From Diospyros lotus (taxonomy: Eukaryota; Streptophyta; Magnoliopsida; Ericales; Ebenaceae), in the NCBI RefSeq assembly GCF_014633365.1, contig NC_068351.1, positions 21,894,866 to 21,958,865 of the forward strand: 64,000 bases of DNA. Direction: 5' to 3'. Position 1 is the stretch's first letter, and each line of letters opens with the position of its first letter. The position numbers and the translations under genes are program-made. Positions 1 to 11,298 of this stretch are shown piece by piece. The notes beneath the pieces were generated by a model. It saw only the letters and a program-made list of their open reading frames with translations. It searched no databases and had not been told where the DNA came from.

Positions 1-284
1 GCACAAGCACGGACATGATCGACCCTCACAACCCAAGCACCACTCACACACCGTCACGTTCGCTTTGCAACAACTCCACCCGACGCCTCACGCCCCCATC
101 AAGGACTAATCCCAACGAAAGCACAAAACACCAGGCAAGGCCGAGCAAGCACCACTTGGCAAGGAAGGAAAATAATATCCGAAGGTAACAACCAACGAAG
201 AGATCAAAAGCGAACCACATGGCTCCAGGACGCACCCACCGCACAAGCAACCAACACCGGAACCCAACCAAAGCATTATTGCAA
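1..284. other. Unassigned sequence left of the satellite array
   Basis: No recognisable gene. The short reading frames here are Cys/Trp-rich and low in complexity, with no family motif. The base composition resembles the satellite that follows, so this may be a diverged edge of the array. Confidence 0.4.
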
Positions 285-2560
285 CAACCGCAGGGCACGC
301 CTTAACAAGGCCCGACGCATCACGACCATGTCCGTTCAACATATACATGACCGCAAGCAACTGATGTCAACCTTTGGCACATCATGCGGCATCCCTTTCA
401 AAGTCGTGATACAACTAGCCAATGATCGAAAATGCCCACGAGAGACCCGACGCATCACGACCCTGTCCATTCAACCTATACACGACCGCAAGCAACTAAT
501 GGCAGCCTTTGGCACGTCCTGCAGCATCCCTTCCAAAGTCGTGATACGACCGGCCAATGATCGAGCATGCCCACGAAAGGCCCGACACATCACGACCCTG
601 TCTGTTCAGCCTATACATGTCCGCAAGTAACCAATGGCAACCTTTGGAAAGTCTTGCGGCGTCCCTTTCAAAGTCGTGATACGACCAGCCAATGATAAAA
701 AACGCCCATGAGAGGCCTGACGCATCACGACCCTGTCCGTTCAACCTATACACGACCGCAAGCCAACCAATGGCAGCCTTTGGCACGTCCTACGACATCC
801 CTTTCAAAGTCATGATACGACAGGCCAATGATCGAAAATGCCCATGAGAGGCCCGACGCATCACGATCCTGTCCGTTCAACCTATACATGTTCGCAAGCA
901 ATCGATGGCAGCCTTTGGCACATCCTGCAGCATCCCTTTCAAAGTCGTAAAACGATCGGCCAATGATTGAAAATGCCCACGAGAGGCCTGACGCATCACG
1001 ACCCTGTCCGTTCAGCCTATACACGTCCGCAAGCAACTGATGGTAGCCTTTGGCACGTACTGCTGCATCCCTTTCAAAGTCGTGATACGACCGGCTAATG
1101 ATCGAAAATGCCCACCAAAGGCCCGACACATCACAACCCTATCCGTTCAACCTATACACGACCATAAGCAACCGATGGCAGCCTTTGGCACGTCCTGCGA
1201 CATCCCTTTCAAAGTCGTGATATGATCAGCCCATGATTGAAAATGCCCACGAGAGGCCCGACGCATCATGACCATGTCCGTTCAACATATACACGTCCGC
1301 AAGCAACCGATGGCAGCCTTTGGCATGTCTTGCGACATCCTTTCCAAAGTCGTGATACAACTGGCCAATGATCAAGCACGCCCACAACAGGCCTAACGCA
1401 TCACAACCCTATCCGTTCAGCCTATACACGTTCGCAAGCAACCAATGGCAACCTTTGGCACGTCCTGCAGCATTCCTTCCAAAGTCGGGATACGACCGGC
1501 CAATGATCGAAAATGCCCATGAGAGGCTCGATGCATCACGACCCTATCCATTCAGCCTATACACGTCAGCAAGCAACCGATGGCAGCATTTAGCACGTCC
1601 TACGGCATCCCTTTCAAAGTCGTGATATGACTGGCCAATGATAAAAAATGCCCATGAGAGGCCCGACGCATCACGATGCTATCCGTTCAGCCTATAAACG
1701 ACCGCAAGCAATCAATGGTAGCCTTTGGCACGTCCTGCGGCATCCCTTTCAAAGTTGTGATACGACCGGCCAATGATCGAAAATGCCCATGAGAGGCCCG
1801 ACGCATCACGACCCTATCCGTTCAACCTATACACGACCGCATGCAACCAATGGTAGCCTTTGGCATGTCCTGCGGCATCCCTTTCAAAGTCATGATACGA
1901 CCGGCCAATGATCGAGCACACCCTTGAAAGGCCCGATGCATCACGACCCTGTCCGTTTAACCTATACACGATCGCAAGCAACTGATGACAGCCTTTGGCA
2001 CGTCCTGCGGCATCCCTTTCAAAGTTGTGATACAACCGGCCATTGATCGAAAATGCCCACGAGAGGCCTGACACCTAACGACCCTGTCCGTTCACCTTAT
2101 ATACAACCGCAAGCAACCGATGGTAGCCTTTGGCACGTCCTGCGGCATCCCTTTCAAAGTCGTGATACGATTGGCCAATGATCGAGCACGCCCACGAAAG
2201 CCCCGACGCATCACGACCCTGTCCGTTCAGCCTATACAAGTCCGCAAGCAACTAATGGCAACCTTTGGCACGTCCTGCGACATCCCTTCCAAAGTCGTGA
2301 TACGACTGGCCAATGATAAAAAATTCTCACGCGAGGCCCGACACATCACGACCCTGTCGTTCAGCCTATACATGACCACAAGCAACCAATGGCAGCCTTT
2401 GGCACGTCCTGCAGCATCCCTTCCAAAGTCGTGATACAACCGGCCAATGATCGAGCACGCCCATGCAAGGCCCGACGCATAACGACACCGTCCGTTCCAC
2501 TTTGCGTGGTCATGCGGCATCCCTTTCGGCATCGTGATACCATCGACCATGCACAGGCAC
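285..2560. repeat. Satellite array, 135-bp monomer, about 16-17 copies
   Basis: A motif of the form cccgacgcatcacgaccctg recurs at 311, 446, 581, 716, 852, 987, 1122 and onward to about 2477, a spacing of 135 bp with an occasional 136. Each monomer also carries the blocks 'gcctttggcacgtcctgcgg', 'catccctttcaaagtcgtga' and 'cggccaatgatcga'. Copies differ by scattered substitutions, many of them C/T or G/A. Because 135 is a multiple of three, open frames cross monomer borders on both strands and give repetitive peptides of 45 residues per unit; these are not genes. Satellites of this unit size are typical of pericentromeric or subtelomeric heterochromatin, but this family is not one I recognise. 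Confidence 0.93.
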
Positions 2561-3429
2561 GTCACATGCTAGGCAACTAGAAGTTTCTTTCATTCGATAG
2601 CCCACATTGTTAGCCACTACAGTTGCCAGCGACCCTAGGCATGCTTGTTGTGCCATGCGTGGCCATGCAACAAGCACATGGCTTGCATGGCTGCTGCATG
2701 CCTTAGCACCCTATGCTGTTGACTACCTGCCCCCCCTTATAATAGCATTTTGAGCAATCCTTTGAGTGACAGGAGGAAACATTGGAAATTTTGAGAAGTC
2801 ATAATTGGGGTTTTAAAAATATGAACTTATTATTTTGACTTGATTTTTTGTACAAAGGCAAGAAATAATTCAACAAATACTAGGAAAAAATTTTTAAAAA
2901 ATTTGGGAACAAAAAATATTTTTTTAATTTATTTATGAAAATAATTATTTAAAAATATTTTTAATTACAAAAAATATAGAAAGTTATTTAAAAATATTTT
3001 TGAAAATCGATATTTGTCTCCCAAAAATATTTGGAAGAGCATCTGAGCCAAAACACATTGTTGGCCAACGGTGGTGGTGACACAGTTGGCCTAGCATGCC
3101 ACTCCGGGACCGGACCTGTCAGCTTGTTGCCAAATGGCGTCGCACCACCATTGGACATCGTGCATCAATCGTTCTGAGGGACACCCACCACCTCCGGTAA
3201 CACGTAACCCACTCAAAGTGACTGCTTGGTTGGGGGGTCATCGAGGGTCAATAACTTGCGAGTGGACGGAGGCGGCGGGGGGCTAGGGGCGACACCCAAC
3301 GGTGGCAAAGGAGGGGCCAACCACCGTGGCTGCTGGCACACCTAGGCATGCTGGCATGCTTTTTGTGCCATCCATGGCCATGCGACATGCACATGGCCTA
3401 CATGGGTGCTGCTTGCCTACATGCCTTGG
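2561..3429. other. Intergenic, AT-rich, with a diverged direct repeat
   Basis: No gene is visible. The stretch around 2636-2733 (ctaggcatgcttgttgtgcc ... ctgttgactacctgcc) is repeated with changes at about 3342-3451. 2800-3020 is very AT-rich. The pair suggests a segmental duplication next to the satellite. Confidence 0.55.
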
Positions 3430-3745
3430 CACCCCATGCTGTTAACTACCTATCGCGCACTCGCGCCCATGCCAGCCCGCGCGCCCCAGCCCACGCCCAT
3501 GCCTGCCCGAGCGCCCCACCCCAGCCCCAGCCCCTGCCCCCACGTGCGCCCCAGCCCTCGCCCGCTTGCGCGCTAGCCAGCGCCCGCTTCCCAGCCCGCC
3601 CGCGCTCCGGCCTGCCAACAATGCCCCGAGGCGCGCCCGCTTGCCAGCCCGCCATCCCCGCGCGCCACCCCAATGCCCAATGCCCATGCGAGCCACCCCA
3701 TTCCCGCTTGCCCCCACGGTGGCGTGCTTTGGCGGCACCCTGGCC
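3430..3745. repeat. GC-rich low-complexity tract, copy 1
   Basis: This is a run of degenerate cgcgccccagccc-like units. Its right part (cctgccaacaatgccccgag ... cccgcttgccagc) matches the right part of the tract at 5356-5650 in the same orientation. Long Pro/Ala/Arg-rich frames are open on both strands because of composition only, so no protein is called. Confidence 0.7.
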
Positions 3746-3759
3746 CTTGCGCGGGGCTG

Positions 3760-3930
3760 CCATATGCCCAGTCTAAGTCTAAGTCCCCATGAGGGCTTGC
3801 TTGGCTAATTTTGTCTAAGTCCCCGTAAGGGCTTGCTTGGCTAATTTTGTTTAAGTCCCCGTGAGGGCTTTTGGGGCAGCGTTAGGTTCGTCTAAGTCCC
3901 CATGAGGGCTTTTGGGGTGGCCTTGGGTTG
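3760..3930. repeat. Short tandem repeat, roughly 40-57-bp unit
   Basis: The unit 'taagtccccatgagggct' plus 'tggctaattttgt' is repeated four times with small changes (about 3778, 3820, 3854 and 3892). It lies just beyond the 3' end of the 26S fragment, where rDNA intergenic spacer would start, so it could be spacer subrepeats. That link is inference from position. Confidence 0.6.
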
Positions 3931-4197
3931 GCTAATTTCGTATGAGTCGATCGACTTGGGGCTTGGGCAAGGGGTCGATTGGACTTGGTTTGTTGGGAAA
4001 TGGCCAAGTCCCCCAAGTCTTGACTCTGAGACGGCGTGAGAGATGGGTAAGTCTTAACTCGCGGCAGGTCGGGTTTAGGTTCTTCAACCCATAACATAAG
4101 TCTCGCGGAGGCTGTTCTTCGTCGGGAGAGTCGTGGGGCCGGGGGAACCTCCGAGGCCGGGAAATGGTAAAGGGGTAAAGAAGAGGAGGGGGGAGGG

Positions 4198-4595
4198 ACG
4201 AATCGGAGCGACAAAGGGCTGAATCTTAGTGGATCGTGGCAGCAAGGCCACTCTGCCACTTACAATACCCCGTCGCGTATTTAAGTCGTTTGCAAAGGAT
4301 TCTACCCATCGCTTGGTGGGAATTGTACTACACGGCGGCCCGTGCGACTGGTCTACCTCGCAGGCTGCGCCAACGACACGTGCCTTTGGGGGCCAGACGG
4401 CCCCTACTGCGGGTCGGCAAACAGGCGGCAGGCGCGCACGTCGCTTTTAGCCTGAATTCTGACTTAGAAGCATTCAGTCATAATTCGACGCACAGTAACT
4501 TCACGCCACTAGCTTTTCAACCAAGCGCGATGACCAATTGTGTGAATCAACGGTTCCTCTCGTACTAGGTTGAATTACTATCGCGGCGCTATCAT

Positions 4596-4629
<34 letters not shown>

Positions 4630-4685
4630 CAAACCCAGCTCACGTTCCCTATTGGTGGGTGAACAATCCAACACTTGGTGAATTC

Positions 4686-4721
<36 letters not shown>

Positions 4722-4754
4722 ATAAAAAGCTACGTCGCTATGAATGCTTGGCTA

Positions 4755-4796
<42 letters not shown>

Positions 4797-4890
4797 AGCT
4801 TCAAATCCTGAAGGTCTAAAGGATCGTTAGGCCATGCTTTCACGGTTCGTATTCGTACTGAAAATCAGAATCAAACGAGCTTTTACCCTT
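4198..4890 (-). rRNA. 26S (25S) rRNA 3'-terminal fragment, pseudogene
   Basis: Read on the minus strand, this is the last ~690 nt of plant large-subunit rRNA. It includes the conserved stretch giving GTTACCACAGGGATAACTGG, the sarcin/ricin loop context CTAGTACGAGAGGAACC, and the 3' end before ACGAATC. The rRNA end lies near 4198, and 4190-4197 is a G/A-rich run like spacer. The fragment is nearly colinear with the functional gene but has scattered substitutions. Its 5' side is cut at 4890/4891 and joined directly to 18S sequence, so it cannot make a functional rRNA. Confidence 0.93.
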
Positions 4891-5097
4891 CTAAAGGCAT
4901 CACAGACCTATTATTGCCTCAAACTTCCGTGGCCTGAAAGGCCATAGTCCCTCTAGGAAGCTAGTTGTGGAGGGTCACCTCCACATAGCTAGTTAGCAAG
5001 CTGAGGTCTCGTTCTTTAACAGAATTAACCAGACAAATCGCTCCACCAACTAAGAACGGCCATGCAGCACCACCCATAAAATCAAGAAAGAGCTCTT

Positions 5098-5138
<41 letters not shown>

Positions 5139-5174
5139 CCGTGTTGAGTCAAATTAAGCCGCAGGCTCCACTCT

Positions 5175-5229
<55 letters not shown>

Positions 5230-5230
5230 T

Positions 5231-5302
<72 letters not shown>

Positions 5303-5303
5303 T

Positions 5304-5341
<38 letters not shown>

Positions 5342-5355
5342 ATCTTCGAGCCCCC
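4891..5355 (-). rRNA. 18S rRNA internal fragment, pseudogene
   Basis: On the minus strand this is about 465 nt from the middle of plant 18S rRNA. It includes the very conserved stretch AAACTTAAAGGAATTGACGG, the block ATCAGATACCGTCCTAGTCT, and the region reading GGCCTTTCAGGCCACGGAAG. The start at 5355 abuts a GC-rich tract that is not rRNA, and the end at 4891 abuts 26S. The missing part (the 18S 3' end, ITS1, 5.8S, ITS2 and most of 26S) amounts to several kilobases. Substitutions relative to the conserved sequence confirm a non-functional copy. Confidence 0.93.
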
Positions 5356-5650
5356 GCCGGCACCCCAGCCCCCGCCCCTGCCCGCGCGGAATCCCCCCAC
5401 CCCCCGTGCGCCCCTGCCTGCCCACCCGCGCCCACGCCAACCCGCGCGCCCCAGCCCCGGCGCGTAATCCCCCCAAGCTCCGCGGGCCCCAGCCCTCCCA
5501 CCCGCGCCCGCGCCTGCCCGTGCGCCCCAACCCCCGCCCGTGCGGGCGCGCCAACCCGCGCTCGCGTCCTAGCCCGCCCGCATCCTATCTCGCCGGTGCC
5601 CCGGCCTGCTAGCAATGCCCCTGCGCACACCCGCTTGCCAGCTTGAGCTT
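5356..5650. repeat. GC-rich low-complexity tract, copy 2
   Basis: Same composition as 3430-3745 and the same right-hand block (ggcctgctagcaatgcccct ... acccgcttgccagc). Together the two tracts bracket the rDNA fragment in direct orientation. Pro/Ala-rich open frames here are compositional. Confidence 0.7.
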
Positions 5651-6224
5651 ACCGACGGGTGACGATGACAAACTGACGGTCGAATTTCTCTGAAGATTAG
5701 GGTTTCTATCTCTCTCTCTCTCTCTCTCTCAGCTTGTTGAGTAAGGTGTGGAAGTGTGAGTGAAGAAGAGAAGACTCGTCCGATCGGGAATACGAATGTG
5801 GGTTTATTCATGAAACGATGTCGTTTTATGAATAACTAAACGACGTCATTTTTTAAGTCGGTCGGTTCGGTTTAGTCGGTTATTCCAACTCCAAAAATCG
5901 ATAACCAAATCGATAACTGATTTTCTCCCCCCTGTTAACCGAACCAGTCACCCCTTTATAATTAACCAAACCGAACCAACCGGTTCGGTCGATTTGGTTC
6001 GGTTAGTTCGGTCTTACCGAACCATTGCACAACCCTAAATATAATACATGTATAATAATTATATACAAAATTTTATATAAAAATTAATTACACACTGAGA
6101 ACAATTATCATAATTAATATTTCACTAAAAATATCATTAATTCTTGATGATAGAAGAACACTCAACCAGGTTATATTCATTAATCTAGCATATTAAGTTT
6201 GATATATTCATTAATCTAGCATAT
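5651..6224. other. Intergenic, CT microsatellite and GGTTCGG-rich block
   Basis: There is a (TC)n run at about 5710-5731. 5860-6040 is rich in GGTTCGG/CCGAACC words and ends in ccattgcacaaccctaaat. On the minus strand this resembles the terminal region of plant hAT-type elements, but no partner end was found. A 24-bp direct repeat lies at 6172-6195 and 6203-6226, right at the truncated LTR border. Confidence 0.45.
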
Positions 6225-7102
6225 TAGCCTTCCTAGCTCTTTCTTTCTTAGCCATGTATTTAAGGCCTCTTAGCACTTATTTCCAGGGGAGAGGAGAAAA
6301 AGGGAAGAGATTCTGGCCGTTTTTCTTATTGTTAGCATTTTTCTATTTTCTTCATTTTGTCTCCATTTTGTCTCCATTTTGTCTTCCTTGCTGTAATGAA
6401 AGGCTAGAGCTATTGTAACTGGTTGTGTATCTTGAACCCGTGTGGAATCTGAGTCCTGGATGAGCTGCAAAAACCTGGTTTGTTTGTTTTAATCTTATTC
6501 ATTTCCATTTGGTTTAGTTTGAGCAGATTTTCGAATGCATGGAGTTCATGGCAGGTTTGTGTGAATTTGCATGGATTCATTTTCTGTTAAATGCTTAAGA
6601 GAATAGTGTTGTAGCCGGTTGGTATAACATCTTGGAAATAAATATAATGTGCTTGAATGGTTGTTCTTGCATAGCTCCAGATGGGTTGAATAGAGAGTGA
6701 ATGGTTGCATTTTGTTTATAAGAGATTTCTGTATTCATTTTGTTGTTCCAATCATTCTAATCCTTGGACGGTTGTTGGAGATGCTTTAAGTTTGATATCC
6801 GGAGATTAAAACATCTAACAAGCCAAGATTTATAGGTTGGACGAGGAAGATTTCACAGAGGGGACAAATACACAGCTGGTTGCATTTCATTTACTGATTT
6901 TCATCTATCCTTGTCTTTCTGTTTTGTTACTTAGTTTTCTGTCAAACCCCCCCCCTAAACAAACTGTTGTTTATATTGGTTCTCCTTGTTGGTAGAAGAA
7001 AGTGAGGCTCCTTGTGAGAGACGACCTAGGGTGCACTTTGCTGCAAACTAGAGAAGAGATACATAGATATCTAATCTGGAGTGGTTCGACAGCCGCCGTC
7101 CA
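6225..7102 (+). repeat. Element A 5' LTR, truncated
   Basis: Matches 15703-16579 of the 3' LTR, both ending in cagccgccgtcca. The first ~383 bp of the LTR (15320-15702 in the intact copy) are missing. The breakpoint sits at the second copy of a 24-bp direct repeat. Confidence 0.92.
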
Positions 7103-7108
7103 GAATTT

Positions 7109-7126
7109 TGGCGCCGTTGCCGGGGA
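7109..7126 (+). other. Element A primer binding site
   Basis: tggcgccgttgccgggga lies six bases after the LTR end. This is the form seen in Athila-type elements and is usually assigned to tRNA-Asp. Confidence 0.85.
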
Positions 7127-8382
7127 GCCAAGTTTTTCTTCTAAAAACATAGAGGACCGACCCTATTTTCTGTTTGTTTTGTTTTCTTGTTTGAGTGTTT
7201 TGTCTATTTTGTGTTCTTGGTGATAAGGTTATCAGCTGTTGCTCACAAACTTGAAGAGCTATTCTGTTCTGTCCTTGAGATAAACTGATAGCAAGCAGCA
7301 ACAGAAAAGCCTTATTTTCCTTTTCGATCTTCTTTTTGTGTGTGTATTTTCCTTTTCTATTTTCTTGTTTCTAGAATTATTTTTGAACAAAGAAGTGGCT
7401 GTTGGAGAGGGCTGCACGACCTACAACTGGAAAAGCAACCCTGCAGCAACTGAAAAAGCAAAAAAAACACTTGCAGTCCTTCTCTGGTTTTCAGTATCAC
7501 TACCTTGTGTTCTTGTGTGGTCTTCATGTGCTCTGATAGGTGCTGAAAAGCAAGCTCACAGCAAGTAGACAACCCAACAAAAAAAAAAAAGGGGGCTGCA
7601 GCAGATCAGGAGCATAACCGTTTTTTTCCTTTATTTAGAGAAAGCTGAAGTCCACTTGTCTACCTCTGACAGCAGATCACTTGACCAAGAGGACATTCCG
7701 TTTTTCTTTTTCACCTTTTCCTTTTATTTTCTCTCTTTTAACATTCATTTTAACGTTGTCTTTCCCTTCCCCACTAATCTTCCTTTTCGTTTGGCAGATA
7801 GGCACCAGCAGCTGCAACCAAGAGAAGATCAGCCACAACAGCCTTCCATTTAATAGCGTTTTTGACCACCTCCATGACAGATAGCAAGATTTAAGGATTG
7901 AGCTCGAGATACCGGTTCTATCCTCTTTCTTTCTCATCCCTACTTGATATTATTTCAAGTTCATATGCCCCCTTGATGTTTTCTTGCATATAGAGTGGTT
8001 TCTGAGGCAAAATAGGGGCCGGTTTGAGGGAAAAATCAGTTTTCTCGGTTACTGTTCACAGCCTTCCACTTGCTCCGATTGAGCTGATTTTTGGTCTCCA
8101 AAGAAATGGGGGTGTGAGGATCAAGAGTCACAGATATGCTGTGAGGAGAGCGTTTTTTGGCCAAATTCCAACGTTTATACCACTTTTGGGGCCATTTTGT
8201 GTGGTTTTTAGTGTTTTTAGGTCCCTCAATGTTTTTGTGTTGAAATTTTGTGAAAAATTGCATAAAAAAATCATCTAAGGGCTTCTTATTTGACACGTTT
8301 TGTGTTTCTGTGTTTTTATGTTTTTGAGTTCTTGGTATGCATAGGTCATTTTGTGTGCTATTTTTGTGCTGATCTCTAGTGC
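7127..8382 (+). other. Element A untranslated leader
   Basis: About 1.25 kb between primer site and the gag start. It is T-rich, with only short open frames in several phases and none with a recognised domain. A long leader is normal for this lineage. Confidence 0.7.
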
Positions 8383-8535
8383 ATGACCAAGTCCTCTAAG
8401 GAAAAATTACTTGATTTGGATCTTGAATTAGAGAACACTCTTAGAAGGCAAGCTAGATAGCTTAAGTCTCGGGATAGGATTGACCCTAACAGTGTTTCTA
8501 ATACGTCATCCGAACCTATTCCAGAATTCATCAAT

Positions 8536-9948
8536 ATGGCAGATAATGGTAATGGAAATAATGGTAATGGCAATAATGGAAATCATGGAAATAATGTAAA
8601 TCATGGTCATTTGGATGGTAAAACCATTAGAGAGCTGGCTGCACCTGATGTGCATTATCAGCCTCTATGTATTCAATACCCACAGTTGGATGCTAACTTT
8701 GAACTAAAATCTGGATTGATCCATTTGTTGCCCAAGTTTCATGGTCTTGCAGGAGAGGATCCGCACAAGCATCTGAAAGAGTTTCATGTTGTTTGCTCAA
8801 CCATGCGGCCACAAGGAGTAGATGAAGAGCAAATCAAGCTGAGAGCCTTCCCATTCTCACTTGATGGATCAGCCAAGGACTGGTTGTATTACCTGCCACC
8901 AGCTGCTATTACCATCTGGGATGGATTAAAACGGATCTTCATGGAAAAATTCTTCCCAGCCTCCAGAACAGCATCAATAAGGAAGGAAATTTGTGGTATA
9001 AGGCAGATGAGTGGTGAGACTCTACATGAGTACTGGGAGAGATTCAAGAAGTTGTGTTCCAGCTGTCCTCACCATCAGATAAGTGACCAACTCCTAGTTC
9101 AATATTTCTATGAAGGTCTAATCCCCATGGACAAGTACTTGGTAGATGCTGCAAGTGGAGGAGCCTTGGCAGAGAAGACCCCAGCAGCTACACAAGAGCT
9201 GATATCAAAGATGGCACAAAATGCCCAGCAGTTTGGCACCAGAATTAACACTCCTACAAAAGCCATCAATGAAGTCAGTGTGGCTGCCACTATGGACCAG
9301 CAAAGGATAGAAAACAAGCTTGAGGAATTAGCTTCCATGGTCAGGCAGTTGGCATTAGAGAGAAAGCAACCCCAGCAACAGCTTTGTGGCATTTGCTCCT
9401 TGCCATCCCATATAACAGACCAATGCCCACAGTTGCAAGAAAATAATGAGATCTGTGCAGGCATTTTTCCTGGTAGACCATTCCAGCACCAGCAGCACAG
9501 CCAACCACAACCTCCAAACAGATATGATCCATATTCCCCCACCTACAATCCAGGTTGGAGAGACCATCCGAACCTCAGATATGGCGGCCCTTCCAATCAA
9601 CATGTGCAGCAGCAGCCATACCAGAATCAACCATTTCAGCAGAGGTTCCATCCTTCAATTTCCAACAACCATGCTCCACCACCAAGGCCGAATCAAGCCA
9701 TCCAACAAGCACCTCCATTACCCAAGTCAGAACCTAGCTTGGATGATCTTGTTAAACAACTAGCAGCCAATACACTCCAATTCCAGCAAAAAAAAGAAAC
9801 CACAATTCAAAATTTGGAGACCCAAATAGGCCAACTAGCCACAAACATCAATGAGTTAAGGAGTCAAGGTTCGGGGCAGCTTCCTTCACAACCAGTTGCC
9901 AATCCGAGGGGTAATGTTAGTGCCATCATGCTTCGAAGTGGGAAATAA
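8536..9948 (+). pseudogene. Element A gag
   Basis: 470 codons from the ATG at 8536. An in-frame ATG at 8383 gives a longer N-terminus, but TAG 8458 separates them, so 8383 is probably the original start. An Asn/Gly-rich N-terminus is followed by the retrotransposon gag domain at about residues 40-200, with the hallmark sequences LRAFPFSLDGSAKDWLYYLP and ETLHEYWERFKKLCSSCPHH. A short Cys/His cluster (CGICSLPSHITDQC) near residue 285 stands where a zinc knuckle lies in other gags. The C-terminal part is Gln/Pro-rich and ends at TAA 9946. Gag packages element RNA in virus-like particles. Confidence 0.9.
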
Positions 9949-10071
9949 GTAATCATCCCAACCCCTCCACCATCATCAAACATGAAGCAGCATGTAGAGG
10001 GTAGCAAAGAGCAGCAACCCTCCTCAATCCAAGAAGCCAAGCAGCCAAACTCCAACTATCAAGAACAATGA

Positions 10072-11298
10072 GAGTCTTCCAACAACCAGCCCCTGCCATT
10101 CCCACATCGAGCAACACAAAACAAGAAAAGAGCAGAGGTCAAATTAGATAAAGAGATTTTGGAGACATTCCAGAAAGTGGAAGTCAATATACCCCTCCTT
10201 GAAGCCATCAGACAGATCCCCAAGTATGCAAAATTTCTCAAAGATTTGTGTACGCACAAGAGGAGATTAAGAGGGAACGAACAAGTCAACCTTGGAAGAA
10301 ATGTCTCTGCCCTTATCCAACTTGCCATGCCAGCAAAGTGTAAAGATCCAGGGACGTTTTCCATTCCTTGTACTATAGGAGACATGCAATTTAGCAATGC
10401 TTTACTAGATTTAGGTGCATTCATTAATGTTATGCCTAACTCTATCTATGCTTCATTGCAATGTGGTCCTTTGAAGCCAACATGAGTGGTTGTCCAGCTG
10501 GCCAATAGAAGTACTGCACACCCCACTGGAGTCCTAGAAGATGTGCTGGTTAAGGTTAAGGATTTAATCTTTCCAGCTGATTTTTATGTTTTGAATATGG
10601 AAGATGACAGCACACTTGAGCATGCACCCTTGATACTAGGGAGACCATTCTTAAAAACTGCTATAACTATTATCAATCTGCACGAGGGTACACTTTCCAT
10701 GGAATTTGCTGGTAACACAATTAACTTCAAGATACTTGATGCCATGAAATTCCCTGCTGAGGATCATTCCACTTTTCAAGTAAATAGAGTTGACCTGTTA
10801 GTGAATGAAGCATGTTCTGAGTCTTCTGATTTAATTGATAAACTCCCCACTGTGCATGAGTTCCCAGATACGATTATTTGCACTAATTGTAGTGATGGAG
10901 AGAGTCAATGTGCCGCATGCTTAGAGATTGCTGAATTTTTGCATAGGCATGAGTTTGATTTTGATGCTAACATTTCCCAAGTGGAAGATAGTGCTGCTGA
11001 CCTTGTTGAGCAGGTTGATAGTGCTTTGGAGTTAGAGTTGCAGTCAAATAGGTCAGCCCCCTCTTTGCAGCAGCCACCTACCATTCAGTGCAATCCTTTG
11101 CCTCAGCACCTCAAGTATGCATTCTTGGAGAAAGATGAGAAGCTGCCAGTCATCATTGCAAATAACTTGCAGCCTGACCAAGAGAGAAAGTTGCTGGACG
11201 TGCTGAAAAAGAATAAGAAAGCAATTGGGTGGACTTTAGCGGACATAACTGGAATTAGCCCATCTGTTTGCATGCACCGTATCTTATTGGAGGAATGA
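10072..11298 (+). pseudogene. Element A protease region
   Basis: Retroviral-type aspartic protease. The active-site region reads LLDLGAFINVMP at about 10402-10437, against the family's usual D-L-G-A-S, so the Ser is replaced by Phe. The partner motif LILGRPFL is at about 10630-10653. TGA 10483 cuts the domain in two. After the protease comes an acidic linker and the start of the RT region (KKNKKAIGWTLADITGISPS), ending at TGA 11296. Confidence 0.87.

Noticed and set aside
328..2434. Open frames of 85-127 codons on both strands
   Set aside because: They are translations of the 135-bp satellite; the peptides repeat every 45 residues and have no independent support.
3348..3776. Pro/Ala/Arg-rich open frames on both strands, also at 5302-5646
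   Set aside because: They arise from GC-rich low-complexity DNA; no domain, and frames are open in several phases at once.
3882..4568. Open frames of 73-125 codons over the rDNA fragment
   Set aside because: The sequence is clearly 26S rRNA and flanking spacer on the minus strand, so these frames are chance.
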